The translations under genes and the position numbers were made by a program. A stretch of 64,000 nt of DNA from Roseofilum capinflatum BLCC-M114 (GTDB lineage Bacteria > Cyanobacteriota > Cyanobacteriia > Cyanobacteriales > Desertifilaceae). The notes beneath the pieces are model-generated. The model ran no database searches and had not been told where the DNA came from. It saw only the letters and a program-made list of their open reading frames with translations. Shown one piece after another: positions 36,943 to 45,303 of this stretch. Position 1 is the first letter of the stretch; each line of letters opens with the position of its first letter. The stretch is taken from the NCBI RefSeq assembly GCF_030068505.1, contig NZ_JAQOSO010000120.1:1-64000 (forward strand), in the 5' to 3' direction.

Positions 36943-37054
36943 CCCTCTTCTGTCACTTTCTAAAAAAGGGGCTTCAAACCCTTATTCTTTCGTTAGCGAT
37001 CGCGGGCTGTAACAACGGAAATTCGTTAGAATTTCCAAGAGTGACAGAAGAGGG
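36943..37054. mobile_element. MITE-like element, CCCTCTTCTGTCAC family (copy 1)
   Basis: Perfect 14-bp terminal inverted repeats (CCCTCTTCTGTCAC, 36943-36956, and GTGACAGAAGAGGG, 37041-37054) enclose about 84 bases. A second copy with an internal tandem duplication is at 46818-47016. The element could be mobilised in trans by an IS transposase; none is in the window. Confidence 0.75.
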
Positions 37055-37114
37055 ATACAGCGCTTCGCGCTGTTATGGTGTACAGTCTTAAAGGCTCAAA
37101 GCCATGTACCACAA

Positions 37115-37147
37115 CCCTATTCCCTATTCCCTATTCCCTATTCCCTA
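37115..37147. repeat. Heptameric short tandem repeat (TTCCCTA)
   Basis: About four and a half TTCCCTA units lie in tandem. This is the complement of the TAGGGAA arrays at 46780 and 48883. Confidence 0.8.
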
Positions 37148-37159
37148 GCGCGAAGCGCT

Positions 37160-37309
37160 ATATCAAGTCCGGTGAATGGGAAAAGACAAGCGGGCAAGAT
37201 GCCCGCACTCCTGGAATCCCTTGATCTTACTGGAGTGGGAGCGTCTCGCTCCCTAGACTTTTAATTAGGGTGTTTCCGCTTCGCGGACATGAATAACCGG
37301 ACTTGATAT
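37160..37309. mobile_element. MITE-like element, ATATCAAGTCCGG family
   Basis: Perfect 13-bp inverted ends (ATATCAAGTCCGG, 37160-37172, and CCGGACTTGATAT, 37297-37309) enclose two palindromes, GCGGGCAAGATGCCCGC and GGGAGCGTCTCGCTCCC. The same interior is found, without the left end, at 61797-61925, and tandemly at 49853-50050. Confidence 0.75.
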
Positions 37310-37367
37310 TACCCATGACCTATTACCTATTACCCATTACCGCGCGAAGCGCTATATTTTTTTCTAA

Positions 37368-37829
37368 TTAATACTCAAAATCGACCAAATCGCGCTCAAA
37401 TTTTACCCCTTTGCGCTCAACCACTTCTGTATCATAAACCTGAAAGCCAAACTTCTTAAATAGACCCAGACTAAACCGACTCGCTTCAGCATATAGTCGT
37501 TTAATGTTCTGATTTTTCCCATACTCTAATATGGCATTCATTAAAGCAGTACCAATGCCTTGATGCAGACAATCATGGCGCACATAGAGTGAGGCAATAT
37601 GACCATCCAATCCAATGCCAGCAAACCCTAAAATCTCTGCCTCATTGACTGCGACAAATGTGGTGACATCGAGGATAAACTTACGGAAATGGCGCTTATT
37701 TAAGGCAAAGGAAGCCCAGATTTGTGTTTGCTCTATGGTATAGTAACTGAGTCCGTGAGTCTGAACGGTTTGATAGTATAGCTCTGCAAGTTGGGGTAAG
37801 TCGGATTCATTCGCCACTCGAATATTCAT
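37368..37829 (-). CDS. GNAT-family N-acetyltransferase
   Basis: The 153-aa protein has the GNAT acetyl-CoA fold: strand ILGFAGIGLDGHIASLYVRHDC (beta4), then the pyrophosphate loop HQGIGTALMNAIL with the Q/R-x-x-G-x-A signature, and a C-terminal strand GFQVYDTEVVERKG. The substrate cannot be read from sequence. It lies 10 bases downstream of uvrB and on the same strand, so may be co-transcribed with it. Confidence 0.88.
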   Translation of the reverse strand: MNIRVANESDLPQLAELYYQTVQTHGLSYYTIEQTQIWASFALNKRHFRKFILDVTTFVAVNEAEILGFAGIGLDGHIASLYVRHDCLHQGIGTALMNAILEYGKNQNIKRLYAEASRFSLGLFKKFGFQVYDTEVVERKGVKFERDLVDFEY

Positions 37830-37839
37830 GATGAAACTG

Positions 37840-39822
37840 TTAATTCTCCTGCCGTTGTAAGGATTTTATGCGATCGCGCAATTGAGCCGCTTTTTCAAAC
37901 TCCAAATTCTGAGCAGCCCGTTTCATCTCGGTTTCGAGTTGCTCAATGAGTTCCGGAAGGTCTTCTAAGGGGACTGGTTCTGGGCTGGGGTCTACCCCCT
38001 GGGCATTCAGGCGACGAGAGATATCTAGGAACGCCAGGATACTGTTGTCGGCGGATTTTTTGATCGGTTTGGGGGTAATGCCATGGAGCCGGTTGTAGGC
38101 CATTTGAATGCCGCGCCGACGTTCGGTTTCGGCGATCGCCTTTTCCATGCTGTCCGTCAGGCGATCGGCGTATAAAATCGCTTGTCCATTTACGTGACGC
38201 GCTGCCCGACCAATGGTTTGAATCAAGGAACGATAGGCGCGTAAAAAGCCTTCTTTATCCGCATCTAAAATCGCCACTAGGGAGACTTCGGGTAAATCTA
38301 AGCCTTCTCGTAATAAATTGACCCCAATCAAAACATCAAATTTCCCCTCGCGCAAGTCCTGTAAAATCTCAATCCGCTCAATGGATTGAATCTCCGAATG
38401 CAGATAGCGGACTTGGATCTCTCGCTCCTCTAAATAAGTCGTTAAATCTTCCGCCATCCGTTTGGTTAAGGTGGTGACTAACACCCGTTCTTTGCGCTTG
38501 ACACGCTGTTTGATTTCAGCGAGTAGATCGTCAATTTGTCCTTCAGTGGGACGAACCAAAACTTCTGGGTCGATCACTCCCGTGGGGCGAATTACTTGCT
38601 CAATAATGCGGTCTTCCGATACTTCTAATTCCCAATCTCCGGGAGTCGCCGAAACAAACACGCATTGATTGACTTTTTGCCAAAACTCTTCGGCTTTTAA
38701 GGGGCGATTATCGGCAGCGCTGGGGAGACGAAAGCCATGATCGATTAACACGGTTTTGCGAGCGCGATCGCCGTTATACATGGCTCGAATTTGGGGAACC
38801 GTCACATGGGATTCATCTATGACTAAGAGCCAATCTTCGGGGAAATAATCGACTAAACATTCGGGGGGTTCTCCCGGTTGGCGATTGGCTAAATAGCGGG
38901 AATAGTTTTCCACTCCATTACAATAGCCGACTTCCTGTAATAACTCCATATCGTAACGGGTGCGCTGATCTAAGCGTTGGGCTTCGACTAATTTTCCGGC
39001 GTTTTCTAGGGCTTCCACGCGCTCTTTTAATTCGAGCCTAATTTGTTCGCAAGCCATTTCCACTTGTTCCTTGGGGGTGACGAAGTGACGAGCGGGATAA
39101 ATATTCAGATTATTGCAGGATTCTAAAGCATTTCCGGTGGTTGGATCGATATAATAGATGCGATCGATTTCATCGCCAAAAAACTCAACTCGAATAATTC
39201 GGTCTTCATAGGCTGGAGCAATTTCTAGGATATCCCCTTTTACGCGAAAGTTTCCGCGACTGAGTTGGGTATCATTGCGGGTATATTGAATCGTTGCTAA
39301 GTCCCGCAGGAGTTGCCGTTGATCGATTTCTTGGCCAATTTCTAGAGAAATAGCTGCGTTGAGATATTCGGCTGGCATTCCCAACCCATAAATGCAGCTA
39401 ATGGAAGCGACAACAATTACATATCGATGCTCAAATAAAGAGCGAGTTGCCGAATGGCGCAGCATGTCGATTTCTTCGTTGATGGCGGCGCTTTTTTCAA
39501 TGTAGGTATCGCTGAGGGGAAGATAAGCTTCTGGTTGATAATAGTCGTAATAACTGATAAAATACTCTACAGGATTGTGGGGGAAAAACTGGCGCAATTC
39601 ATGGCAAAGTTGGGCCGCTAGGGTTTTGTTGTGGGCCAAAACCAATGTCGATTTACCGATCTGGGCGATCGCCTGGGCAATGGTATAGGTTTTTCCTGTG
39701 CCCGTGGCCCCCAAAAGAGTTTGATAGGCATGTTGGCCCTTTAGGGTTTGGGTTAATTGGGCGATCGCCTCTGGCTGATCTCCCGTTGGCTCAAAAGGCG
39801 CATCTAGCTCAAATCCGTCCAT
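37840..39822 (-). CDS. uvrB: Excinuclease ABC subunit UvrB
   Basis: UvrB is the damage-verification helicase-like subunit of nucleotide excision repair, handing damaged DNA to UvrC. The 660-aa protein (ATG at 39822) has Walker [11 protein letters not shown], the beta-hairpin with [16 protein letters not shown] box (VIDESH), helicase motif VI ([12 protein letters not shown]) and the C-terminal UVR domain with [15 protein letters not shown]. Full length and intact. A TTG one codon earlier is less likely. Confidence 0.97.
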   Translation of the reverse strand: MDGFELDAPFEPTGDQPEAIAQLTQTLKGQHAYQTLLGATGTGKTYTIAQAIAQIGKSTLVLAHNKTLAAQLCHELRQFFPHNPVEYFISYYDYYQPEAYLPLSDTYIEKSAAINEEIDMLRHSATRSLFEHRYVIVVASISCIYGLGMPAEYLNAAISLEIGQEIDQRQLLRDLATIQYTRNDTQLSRGNFRVKGDILEIAPAYEDRIIRVEFFGDEIDRIYYIDPTTGNALESCNNLNIYPARHFVTPKEQVEMACEQIRLELKERVEALENAGKLVEAQRLDQRTRYDMELLQEVGYCNGVENYSRYLANRQPGEPPECLVDYFPEDWLLVIDESHVTVPQIRAMYNGDRARKTVLIDHGFRLPSAADNRPLKAEEFWQKVNQCVFVSATPGDWELEVSEDRIIEQVIRPTGVIDPEVLVRPTEGQIDDLLAEIKQRVKRKERVLVTTLTKRMAEDLTTYLEEREIQVRYLHSEIQSIERIEILQDLREGKFDVLIGVNLLREGLDLPEVSLVAILDADKEGFLRAYRSLIQTIGRAARHVNGQAILYADRLTDSMEKAIAETERRRGIQMAYNRLHGITPKPIKKSADNSILAFLDISRRLNAQGVDPSPEPVPLEDLPELIEQLETEMKRAAQNLEFEKAAQLRDRIKSLQRQEN

Positions 39823-39966
39823 CAACGATACCGATTAAGAAACCAAAACAACCCGCTTAATCTATAATTACATTTATTTACAGATTTTTGTGTTTTTGCA
39901 CAATTTTTCGTACACTAGAGACAGTTTAAGCTTTTTTTAAAGTTTGTTAGGTCTATTATTTGCCCC

Positions 39967-40188
39967 TATATAGCAAACCTAAATGAGTTATGTAATGGCT
40001 GCCCCTCATCCCCCAACCCCTTCTCCCGCAGGCGCTGCCCTGCTTGCCCTGAGCGAAGTCGAAGGGAGCGAAGTCGAAGGGAGAAGGGGAGCAGAAGTCC
40101 CTCTCCCGTGGGAGAGGGATTTTCCGCCAAGCGGACATGAAAGGGAGAGGGCATTTCCAGTTGCACAACTCATTGAGACTAGCTATAT
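39967..40188. mobile_element. MITE-like element, TATAGC...AATGAGTT family (copy 2)
   Basis: Ends match copy 1 (36798-36941) over the outer 50 bases on the left and 40 on the right. The interior has about 70 extra bases, including a doubled GAGCGAAGTCGAAGGG, and a short GCCAAGCGGACATGAAA insert. It abuts the next element. Confidence 0.65.
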
Positions 40189-40345
40189 ATAGCGTTTTCA
40201 GTTGATTGGTGAAGCGACAAGATCTTGCCCTCATCCCCCGACCCCTTCTCCCACGGGAGAAGGGGAGATAAGTCCCTCTCCCGTGGGAGAGGGATTGAGG
40301 GAGAGGGCATTTGTCAAGGAGCGCATCTCATTTGAAAATGCTATA
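40188..40345. mobile_element. MITE-like element, TATAGCGTTTTCA family (copy 1)
   Basis: The left end TATAGCGTTTTCA (40188-40200) and right end TGAAAATGCTATA (40333-40345) match as inverted repeats at 12 of 13 positions. The interior is the CCCTTCTCCC/GGGAGAAGGGG segment. A related copy at 63228-63369 has moved into a coding region. Confidence 0.7.
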
Positions 40346-40380
40346 AGCAAACTCTCTGAGCGGTAAAAAGGCAATGGGTT

Positions 40381-40896
40381 ATGAGTGACAAAACAAATAA
40401 CGGTACAACCACCAGCAGCAGTGCAACCCCAGACCAATCCCCCGATCCGGCCTCATCCAGTGCCATTGAGACCCCAAAACCTGTGACATCTCAAGATAAG
40501 GAAGAAACTCCCATGACTCAACCTCTGAAACTTGGCTCCAAGCCAGAATCAACAGCAGCAATTAGCGAGCAACCCACCCGTTTTTCCCCCTTACCGGGTA
40601 ACCGTCCGGTAGGCACAACGGATCTGAAAATCAGTAATACCCTCAAAACCGGGCCTCTTCCAGGGAATCGTCCCATTGAAGCCAGCCACCTGCAAGTCAA
40701 CAGTACCCTATCTTCTTCAGGCGCTCGTCCAGTGGCCTCTAGCGGCATTAAAATTAAGGAAACCTTTGCCACCTCTGGGAATCGTCCCGTATCTACCACC
40801 GACTTAAAAATCAGCCAAAGCATAACAGTAATGGGCAATCGCCCCGTGGCTGACAACACCATAGATGGGCCCGACTTAATGGGATATATTGACTAA
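40381..40896 (+). CDS. GNRPV-repeat protein, 171 aa
   Basis: After a Ser/Thr/Pro-rich, disordered N-terminus (1-65), the protein has five spaced repeats of about 22-25 residues built on GNRPV or GARPV followed by x-x-TDLKIS or a variant: PGNRPVGTTDLKIS, PGNRPIEASHLQV, GARPVASSGIKI, GNRPVSTTDLKIS and GNRPVADNTI. It has no signal peptide or membrane segment. A strong terminator follows. I know of no assigned function; the repeats may form a binding array. Confidence 0.8.
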   Translation: MSDKTNNGTTTSSSATPDQSPDPASSSAIETPKPVTSQDKEETPMTQPLKLGSKPESTAAISEQPTRFSPLPGNRPVGTTDLKISNTLKTGPLPGNRPIEASHLQVNSTLSSSGARPVASSGIKIKETFATSGNRPVSTTDLKISQSITVMGNRPVADNTIDGPDLMGYID

Positions 40897-40934
40897 AAAT
40901 TTTCCCATAACCAGCCATCTCTTAGCCCATAAGC

Positions 40935-40969
40935 AAAAACCTGAGTCAGTTGTACTGCCCAGGTTTTTC
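40935..40969 (+). terminator. Rho-independent terminator of the GNRPV-repeat gene
   Basis: The arms AAAAACCTG (40935-40943) and CAGGTTTTT (40960-40968) form a perfect 9-bp stem with a 16-base loop, ending in a T-run within TTTTTCTGTC. It lies about 40 bases behind the stop. The stem also has A-rich 5' side, so it may work in both directions. Confidence 0.75.
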
Positions 40970-40995
40970 TGTCTATTGGGGTTTGGAGAGTCATC

Positions 40996-41208
40996 TCAAG
41001 CCAAATGAATTAGATATTCTCCATAGTTGGGAACCCAGCTCATCCACTTACCGGGAGAAACTTCACACAATAATAGGGCTTCATGGGCGGCCCAATGACT
41101 GGGCAGTTCTTCTAAGGTAATCCAGGAACCAGACTGGAGGGAACTCGAAAAGGGAGTAAAACCCGATTGAGTGGCGATCGCCCTTTGACCTTGATGTAAG
41201 ATCGACAT
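40996..41208 (-). CDS. Conserved hypothetical cyanobacterial protein, 70 aa
   Basis: The 70-aa protein reads MSILHQGQRAIATQSGFTPF and includes LPSHWAAHEALLLCEVSPGKWMSWVPN. The single Cys, several Trp and HxxHEALL pattern suggest a compact small domain. It is convergent with the GNRPV-repeat gene. I recognise this only as a cyanobacteria-type hypothetical protein; no function is claimed. Confidence 0.65.
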   Translation of the reverse strand: MSILHQGQRAIATQSGFTPFSSSLQSGSWITLEELPSHWAAHEALLLCEVSPGKWMSWVPNYGEYLIHLA

Positions 41209-41894
41209 CGTTTAAACTCCTGACCTCATCCTAGAGGCGCTTGCGTATCCTACTACCCTAAATCAAATCTAAAAACTGTATCGCAAAATACAGAAAAAGT
41301 TATAAAATCGTAACTTTTACCCCCTTCAATCCTTAATAACTCTTAACAACCTACTCATCTATAGCGCTTCGCCCTAGGCAATAGGCAAAAGCTTGTCTTG
41401 CTTAGGGTCTAATCATCCGGAATGAGCAAGAGTGCCCATGTAGCCTGCCCTAGCCTGAACGTCCCTATCTTTAAGGTGTCCATTACCTGTAGATTCACAG
41501 AAGTTTGTCCCTCAGTCCCCTCAACTGCCCCAATCTACAGGCATAAATACGGATGTTTTATTTCCGCTATCCGCAGAAATCCGGAAATGGTTACTGAGTC
41601 TACGCCCGTCAATCTTCTCCTCAACTGAAAATGCGGCCGATAATTCCGTAAAACTTAGGAATATTTTTCCCATAGTCCTTAGAGGACAGGAGGTTCAGCC
41701 GTTTCAAATCTCCGTAAACCACGGAAACTTCACCTCAAAATCAAAAAAAATGCTCCAGGATGAAGAGTTGGTAAAGTGTGGTTTTTTCTGTAGACGTTCC
41801 TCTACGAGTTCCCTATGATAGAGACATAAGGAAATGCAGAGGAAAGCAAACAACGCTTTTCCGATGCCCGTTCTAAGTTCTAGGAGTACATATA
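41209..41894. other. Intergenic region upstream of the PEP-CTERM gene
   Basis: These about 690 bases hold no convincing gene. One repeat unit (CAATAGGCAAAAGC) is near 41375. Two CCGTAAA motifs (TTCCGTAAAACTTAGGAA at about 41645 and CTCCGTAAACCACGGAAAC at about 41709) lie 64 bases apart, upstream of the next gene and might be operator-like. AGGAG 8 bases before the ATG at 41895 is clear. Confidence 0.4.
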
Positions 41895-42590
41895 ATGAAA
41901 TTTGCTATCTCTACCCTAATTAGTTCTACTCTTCTCGCTACCAGTCTCGTGGGCTTCTCTGCTGTTGATGCTCAAGCTAGACCCAACCAGAACACAGAAC
42001 CAGCAGAACCTTTACTCTGTAGTGCCTCGACCATTACCCTGGCTGGCATCAGCTACAGTGCTTGTGAAGGTCAATTTTCAGGTAATGATACTGGAAATAA
42101 AGGGACTCTAGAGGGTGACCTCAACAATGGAACAGTATTTGGTTCCTACGGCTTCAGCAGCGACTGGTCACTCGATGGTAAGTCCGATGGTGGTGGTGGA
42201 ACCTATGGATTTATCGCAGATAACGGTTCTACTGATGCTACATGGTCTTTAACCAAGAATCTAGACCAACTCTTTGGAAACGATTTAACGGCAACATTCG
42301 CGGTTAGCTTCAAAGCTTCTACAGGATACAGTGTTTACTTGTTTGAAGATTTCTCGATTACTCAAGCCCAACTCGACTCTGGTAAGCTTGAGGGTACATT
42401 CACCACTGATGGTGTTTCTGTGAATAACAAAGGTAAGGCTCAAGGTTTATCTCACGGTAGCTTCTGGGCTTACAGTGGCGAAGAAGACACCTACGAACCT
42501 CCCAATGAAATCCCTGAACCCAGTGCGGCTGCTGCTTTAGGTCTGCTGGCTGCTGGCATGTTGGGCATGAAGAAGAAAGGTCGTAAGTAA
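41895..42590 (+). CDS. PEP-CTERM domain exported protein
   Basis: The 231-aa protein starts with a signal peptide (residues 1-27, SSTLLATSLVGFSAVDAQA) and ends with a PEP-CTERM sorting tag: EIPEPSAAAALGLLAAGMLG followed by a basic KKKGRK. Such tags are read by exosortase (EPS-associated), cut near PEP, and the protein is released or fixed to the cell surface. The middle is Gly/Ser/Thr-rich with two Cys. The exosortase gene is not in the window. A strong terminator follows. Confidence 0.88.
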   Translation: MKFAISTLISSTLLATSLVGFSAVDAQARPNQNTEPAEPLLCSASTITLAGISYSACEGQFSGNDTGNKGTLEGDLNNGTVFGSYGFSSDWSLDGKSDGGGGTYGFIADNGSTDATWSLTKNLDQLFGNDLTATFAVSFKASTGYSVYLFEDFSITQAQLDSGKLEGTFTTDGVSVNNKGKAQGLSHGSFWAYSGEEDTYEPPNEIPEPSAAAALGLLAAGMLGMKKKGRK

Positions 42591-42677
42591 GACTCTGGGG
42601 TAGTTGAGTTCTGAGGAATGGCTCCTACTTCAAGATAGATGCGTTGAGTGCTTTCAGTAAAACTTGTAGATCGGATG

Positions 42678-42708
42678 AGGGGGTGAGATTCACCCCCTAT
42701 TTTTTTTG
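42678..42708 (+). terminator. Rho-independent terminator of the PEP-CTERM gene
   Basis: AGGGGGTGA (42678-42686) pairs perfectly with TCACCCCCT (42690-42698) across a three-base loop, followed by ATTTTTTTT. It is the clearest terminator in the window. Confidence 0.85.
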
Positions 42709-42774
42709 ACAATTAACAATTATCCCTCTTTAGATGAAACAATCCACTACGATGAGTGGCTGTAATTTGACCCA

Positions 42775-42804
42775 TTTTTAATTTTTAATTTTTAATTTTT
42801 AATT
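42775..42804. repeat. Heptameric short tandem repeat (AATTTTT)
   Basis: About four AATTTTT units lie in tandem. On the minus strand the repeat encodes the last codons (LKIKN) and the TAA of the rhodanese gene. Confidence 0.75.
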
Positions 42805-43219
42805 GATTTTTCCGCCAGGCTTGAATGCCTCCTTCTAAACTCACGGCTTCAATACCGGCTTGTTCGAGGATTTGTTGGGCTGTACCGGAGCGAAACCCGG
42901 AGAAGCAATAGAGGATGACCAGGCGATCGCCCGCTAATTGACGAATTTTCTCAACGCCTTCTCCCGATCGAATCTCTGCCATGGGAATTAAAGGACTCTC
43001 GCCAATGCGATCTTGGGCGTATTCTTGAGGCGTGCGAACATCAATCAATAGGGCTTGCTCGGCGAAGGTTCCCGGTGCTTCAGCCACCAGTTGCTGCACC
43101 TGAGCGACACTAATTTCGGCGATCGCCTCTTGGCTATTCCCAGGAAGGGCGCAACCGGCGATCGCCGCACTTAAATACAAAGCAGATAGAACTAAAATCC
43201 AGCGCTTCCCTTTCATCAT
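42785..43219 (-). CDS. Rhodanese-domain lipoprotein
   Basis: This 144-aa protein is a periplasm- or membrane-anchored single-domain rhodanese. A type II signal peptide ends in the lipobox SAAIAGC (Cys about residue 22), then the domain shows LLIDVRTPQEYAQD and the active-site loop LYCFSGFRS with Cys, which carries sulfur from thiosulfate. The start is taken at the ATG at 43219; a TTG at 43231 adds four residues. The C-terminal residues QLKIKN and the stop are encoded by a heptameric repeat. Confidence 0.85.
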   Translation of the reverse strand: MMKGKRWILVLSALYLSAAIAGCALPGNSQEAIAEISVAQVQQLVAEAPGTFAEQALLIDVRTPQEYAQDRIGESPLIPMAEIRSGEGVEKIRQLAGDRLVILYCFSGFRSGTAQQILEQAGIEAVSLEGGIQAWRKNQLKIKN

Positions 43220-43342
43220 ATTAACTCTCAATTTGAATACCTTGTTGGAACAGGCGATCGCGCGATCGGGATCATTGTAATCGATAGATCTAGGAAAAAG
43301 GGGAAAATTAAGAGAAAATAGACCAGAGTTCAGGTAACTTTT

Positions 43343-44044
43343 ATGGGATTTTGGTCTGAAATCACCGATAGTCTTCTCAATCTATTTTTGCGCTCCAATT
43401 GTCCCCTGTGCGATCGCCCCACGGATGGGGATATATTGTGTTCCTCCTGCGGCCGATCCTTGCATCAACTGCAATTTTGCCCCTCCCGTCGCCGTCTCTA
43501 TACTTGCCCCTCCTCTCCGATTCCCGTTTGGGTTTGGGGAAAATATCAAGGACAGCTCAAACGGGCGATCGCCAGCTTAAAATATGACAACCATCCGGAA
43601 ATTGCCCGCCCCTTGGGGCAATGGTTGGGGGAAGCCTGGAGCGCTACAAACGTTTCTAAGCAGGTTTCTCCCCTCGTCATCCCCATTCCCCTACATCAAG
43701 ACAAACTCAAACAACGGGGATTTAACCAAGCCGAGCGCCTAGCCGCCAGTTTTTGCCAAGTTACAGGCTTTCCTTTATCTGCAAACGGTCTGATTCGGTC
43801 ACGTCAAACCGAAGCTCAATTTGGTAAAAGTGCCCATCAACGTCGTGTTAATCTTAAAGATGCCTTTACCGTAAACACAGCTCAGATTTCCCGGTATCCA
43901 TCTTCCTCTGTGCTATTGTTGGACGATATCTATACCACAGGGGCAACGATTCAATCCGCGACCCAAGCTTTGCGTCATCAGGGGATATCCGTTTATGGTG
44001 TAGTGGCGATCGCCACCACATCCGTCACCCAACCTCCCGTGTAA
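43343..44044 (+). CDS. ComF-family phosphoribosyltransferase-like protein
   Basis: The 233-aa protein resembles ComF: a zinc finger-like start (CPLCDRPTDGDILCSSC) and a phosphoribosyltransferase core with VIPIPLHQDKLKQRGFNQAE and the PRPP loop VLLLDDIYTTGATIQS. ComF supports DNA uptake in naturally competent bacteria, though its exact activity is uncertain. It is 36 bases before the response regulator gene. Confidence 0.9.
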   Translation: MGFWSEITDSLLNLFLRSNCPLCDRPTDGDILCSSCGRSLHQLQFCPSRRRLYTCPSSPIPVWVWGKYQGQLKRAIASLKYDNHPEIARPLGQWLGEAWSATNVSKQVSPLVIPIPLHQDKLKQRGFNQAERLAASFCQVTGFPLSANGLIRSRQTEAQFGKSAHQRRVNLKDAFTVNTAQISRYPSSSVLLLDDIYTTGATIQSATQALRHQGISVYGVVAIATTSVTQPPV

Positions 44045-44080
44045 ATTTTTTCCTCAATTATTATCGAGCGCCATTACATT

Positions 44081-44737
44081 ATGTCTGCTGCCCCAGAACA
44101 CCCGACCCCCTTAAGGGTTCTCATTGTTGAAGACGACCCCATGATGCAACTCGGCTTAGAACAAACCCTCACCGAAGTTCCCCACTTGGAAATTATCGGT
44201 CAAGCCGAAGACGGTTATCTAGGGGTGCAAGCCGCCCAAAACTTGCAACCCGATCTCGTGGTCATGGATATTGGTTTGCCTCGCTTAGATGGCATTGCCG
44301 CCACCCAACAAATTAAAGCCCAACTCCCCCAGACCAGGGTGGTAATGCTCACCTCCCATACCACCGAAAATGAAATTATTGCCGCCCTCTCTAGCGGGGC
44401 AGATGCCTATTGTATTAAAGGAGCCAATGTAGACCGACTCTTGGCCGCCATTTCTGCTGCACAGGAAGGCGCGACCTATCTTGACCCACAAATTGCCCGC
44501 CAAGTGATTAGTCATCTCAAACCCCCCACTCCCCAAGGCAATATTGCCAATTTATCAGAGCGGGAGTCGGAGGTACTCAAGTTAATGGTGGAAGGATACA
44601 GCAATCCGCAAATTGCCGAGCAACTTTACCTCAGTCCCAATACCGTTAAAACCCATGTACGGGGCATTATGAACAAATTAGCCGTTGATGACCGGGTACA
44701 AGTGGCGGTTAAAGCATTGCGAGAGGGGTTGGTGTAG
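44081..44737 (+). CDS. NarL/FixJ-family response regulator
   Basis: The 218-aa protein has a receiver domain with the acidic pocket (VEDDP, residues 16-20), the phosphoacceptor Asp63 in VVMDIGLPRLDG and the Thr/Lys of MLTSH, and a C-terminal LuxR-type helix-turn-helix (LSERESEVLKLMVEGYSNPQ, then PNTVKTHVRGIMNKL). It is a DNA-binding transcription regulator. A histidine kinase is encoded 560 bases further on in the same direction, but their pairing is only suggested by position. Confidence 0.93.
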   Translation: MSAAPEHPTPLRVLIVEDDPMMQLGLEQTLTEVPHLEIIGQAEDGYLGVQAAQNLQPDLVVMDIGLPRLDGIAATQQIKAQLPQTRVVMLTSHTTENEIIAALSSGADAYCIKGANVDRLLAAISAAQEGATYLDPQIARQVISHLKPPTPQGNIANLSERESEVLKLMVEGYSNPQIAEQLYLSPNTVKTHVRGIMNKLAVDDRVQVAVKALREGLV

Positions 44738-44785
44738 GGAGTAATGCCCCTCTGTTGGTATCGGTCTCAGGGATTTCTAAGCTAT

Positions 44786-44977
44786 CTAAGCCTCTCGATT
44801 CTTTTCTGTTAATCCTAATCCGGCCACTTCCATCAGCAGAGCAGTACCGGTTAATCCAGGAGGGACATTGTTCAGGGCTAAGAGTCCTGAAGCCACACAG
44901 CCTCCACCAATTAGAAAAAGAGCCACGCCACCGGAGACTAATCCTTGGGCTACTTTGGTTTGCAGTTCGCGTTTCAT
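44786..44977 (-). CDS. Small membrane protein, 63 aa
   Basis: The 63-aa peptide has a positive start (MKRELQTKVAQG) and two short hydrophobic Gly-rich segments (GVALFLIGGGCVASGLLAL and LTGTALLMEVAGLGL), suggesting a small membrane protein. A longer frame exists on the other strand here, but its composition looks random. The ATG at 44977 has only a weak ribosome-binding site. No family recognised. Confidence 0.5.
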   Translation of the reverse strand: MKRELQTKVAQGLVSGGVALFLIGGGCVASGLLALNNVPPGLTGTALLMEVAGLGLTEKNREA

Positions 44978-45303
44978 ACAGTGTTTTAAGTTTCTTGTCG
45001 ATTGTGGGCAATTTTGAGGGATCTAATGTTAAGCAATGATAAGTCTTTTTCAGCGTTTTGTCATCTCATGGATGGATTGACATTTAACAGAGATCGATCA
45101 AGAGCCTCAACCCAACCTTACAGAGTTACTCTCAAAGTTATTAACTTTTGTCATGAGTGGGATGGTAAGTTCTAGATTTTATCGTCTTTTGACCGCGATC
45201 AAACGGATGACCGGTCTAAAGTTAGATACCCTTAAGAAGATAGTCCTTAGATGTTCGACTAGGGGCGATCGCAATTCTCAACCACTTCCAATCAGCAACT
45301 GCT
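44978..45303. other. Intergenic gap upstream of the histidine kinase gene
   Basis: About 325 bases. I see no gene, repeat or recognisable RNA. The region just before the kinase ATG has no strong ribosome-binding site; it ends CAGCAACTGCT before the ATG. Confidence 0.4.

Larger units (their letters stand above)
36711..37367. other. Repeat-filled intergenic region
   Basis: The 657 bases between the chelatase and the GNAT gene contain no gene. They hold a heptameric repeat (36717-36741), copies of three MITE-like families (36798-36941, 36943-37054, 37160-37309) and a second heptameric array (37115-37147), nearly end to end. Short palindromes with GCGCGAAGCGC fill the junctions. Confidence 0.75.
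39826..40380. other. Repeat-containing gap between uvrB and the GNRPV-repeat gene
   Basis: The gap is mostly two MITE-like elements (39967-40188 and 40188-40345) that touch each other. The first 140 bases, upstream of uvrB, are AT-rich and probably hold its promoter (TTTGTGTTTTTGCACAATTT region), without a clear -10/-35 pair. Confidence 0.6.

Noticed and set aside
41422-41628. 68-codon frame in the gap upstream of the PEP-CTERM gene
   Set aside because: Peptide composition looks random (many Pro, Ser, Cys), no ribosome-binding site, and it overlaps repeat-like DNA.
44755-45039. 94-codon plus-strand frame opposite the 63-aa membrane protein gene
   Set aside because: Looks like a shadow of the minus-strand frame, with a random-like peptide.
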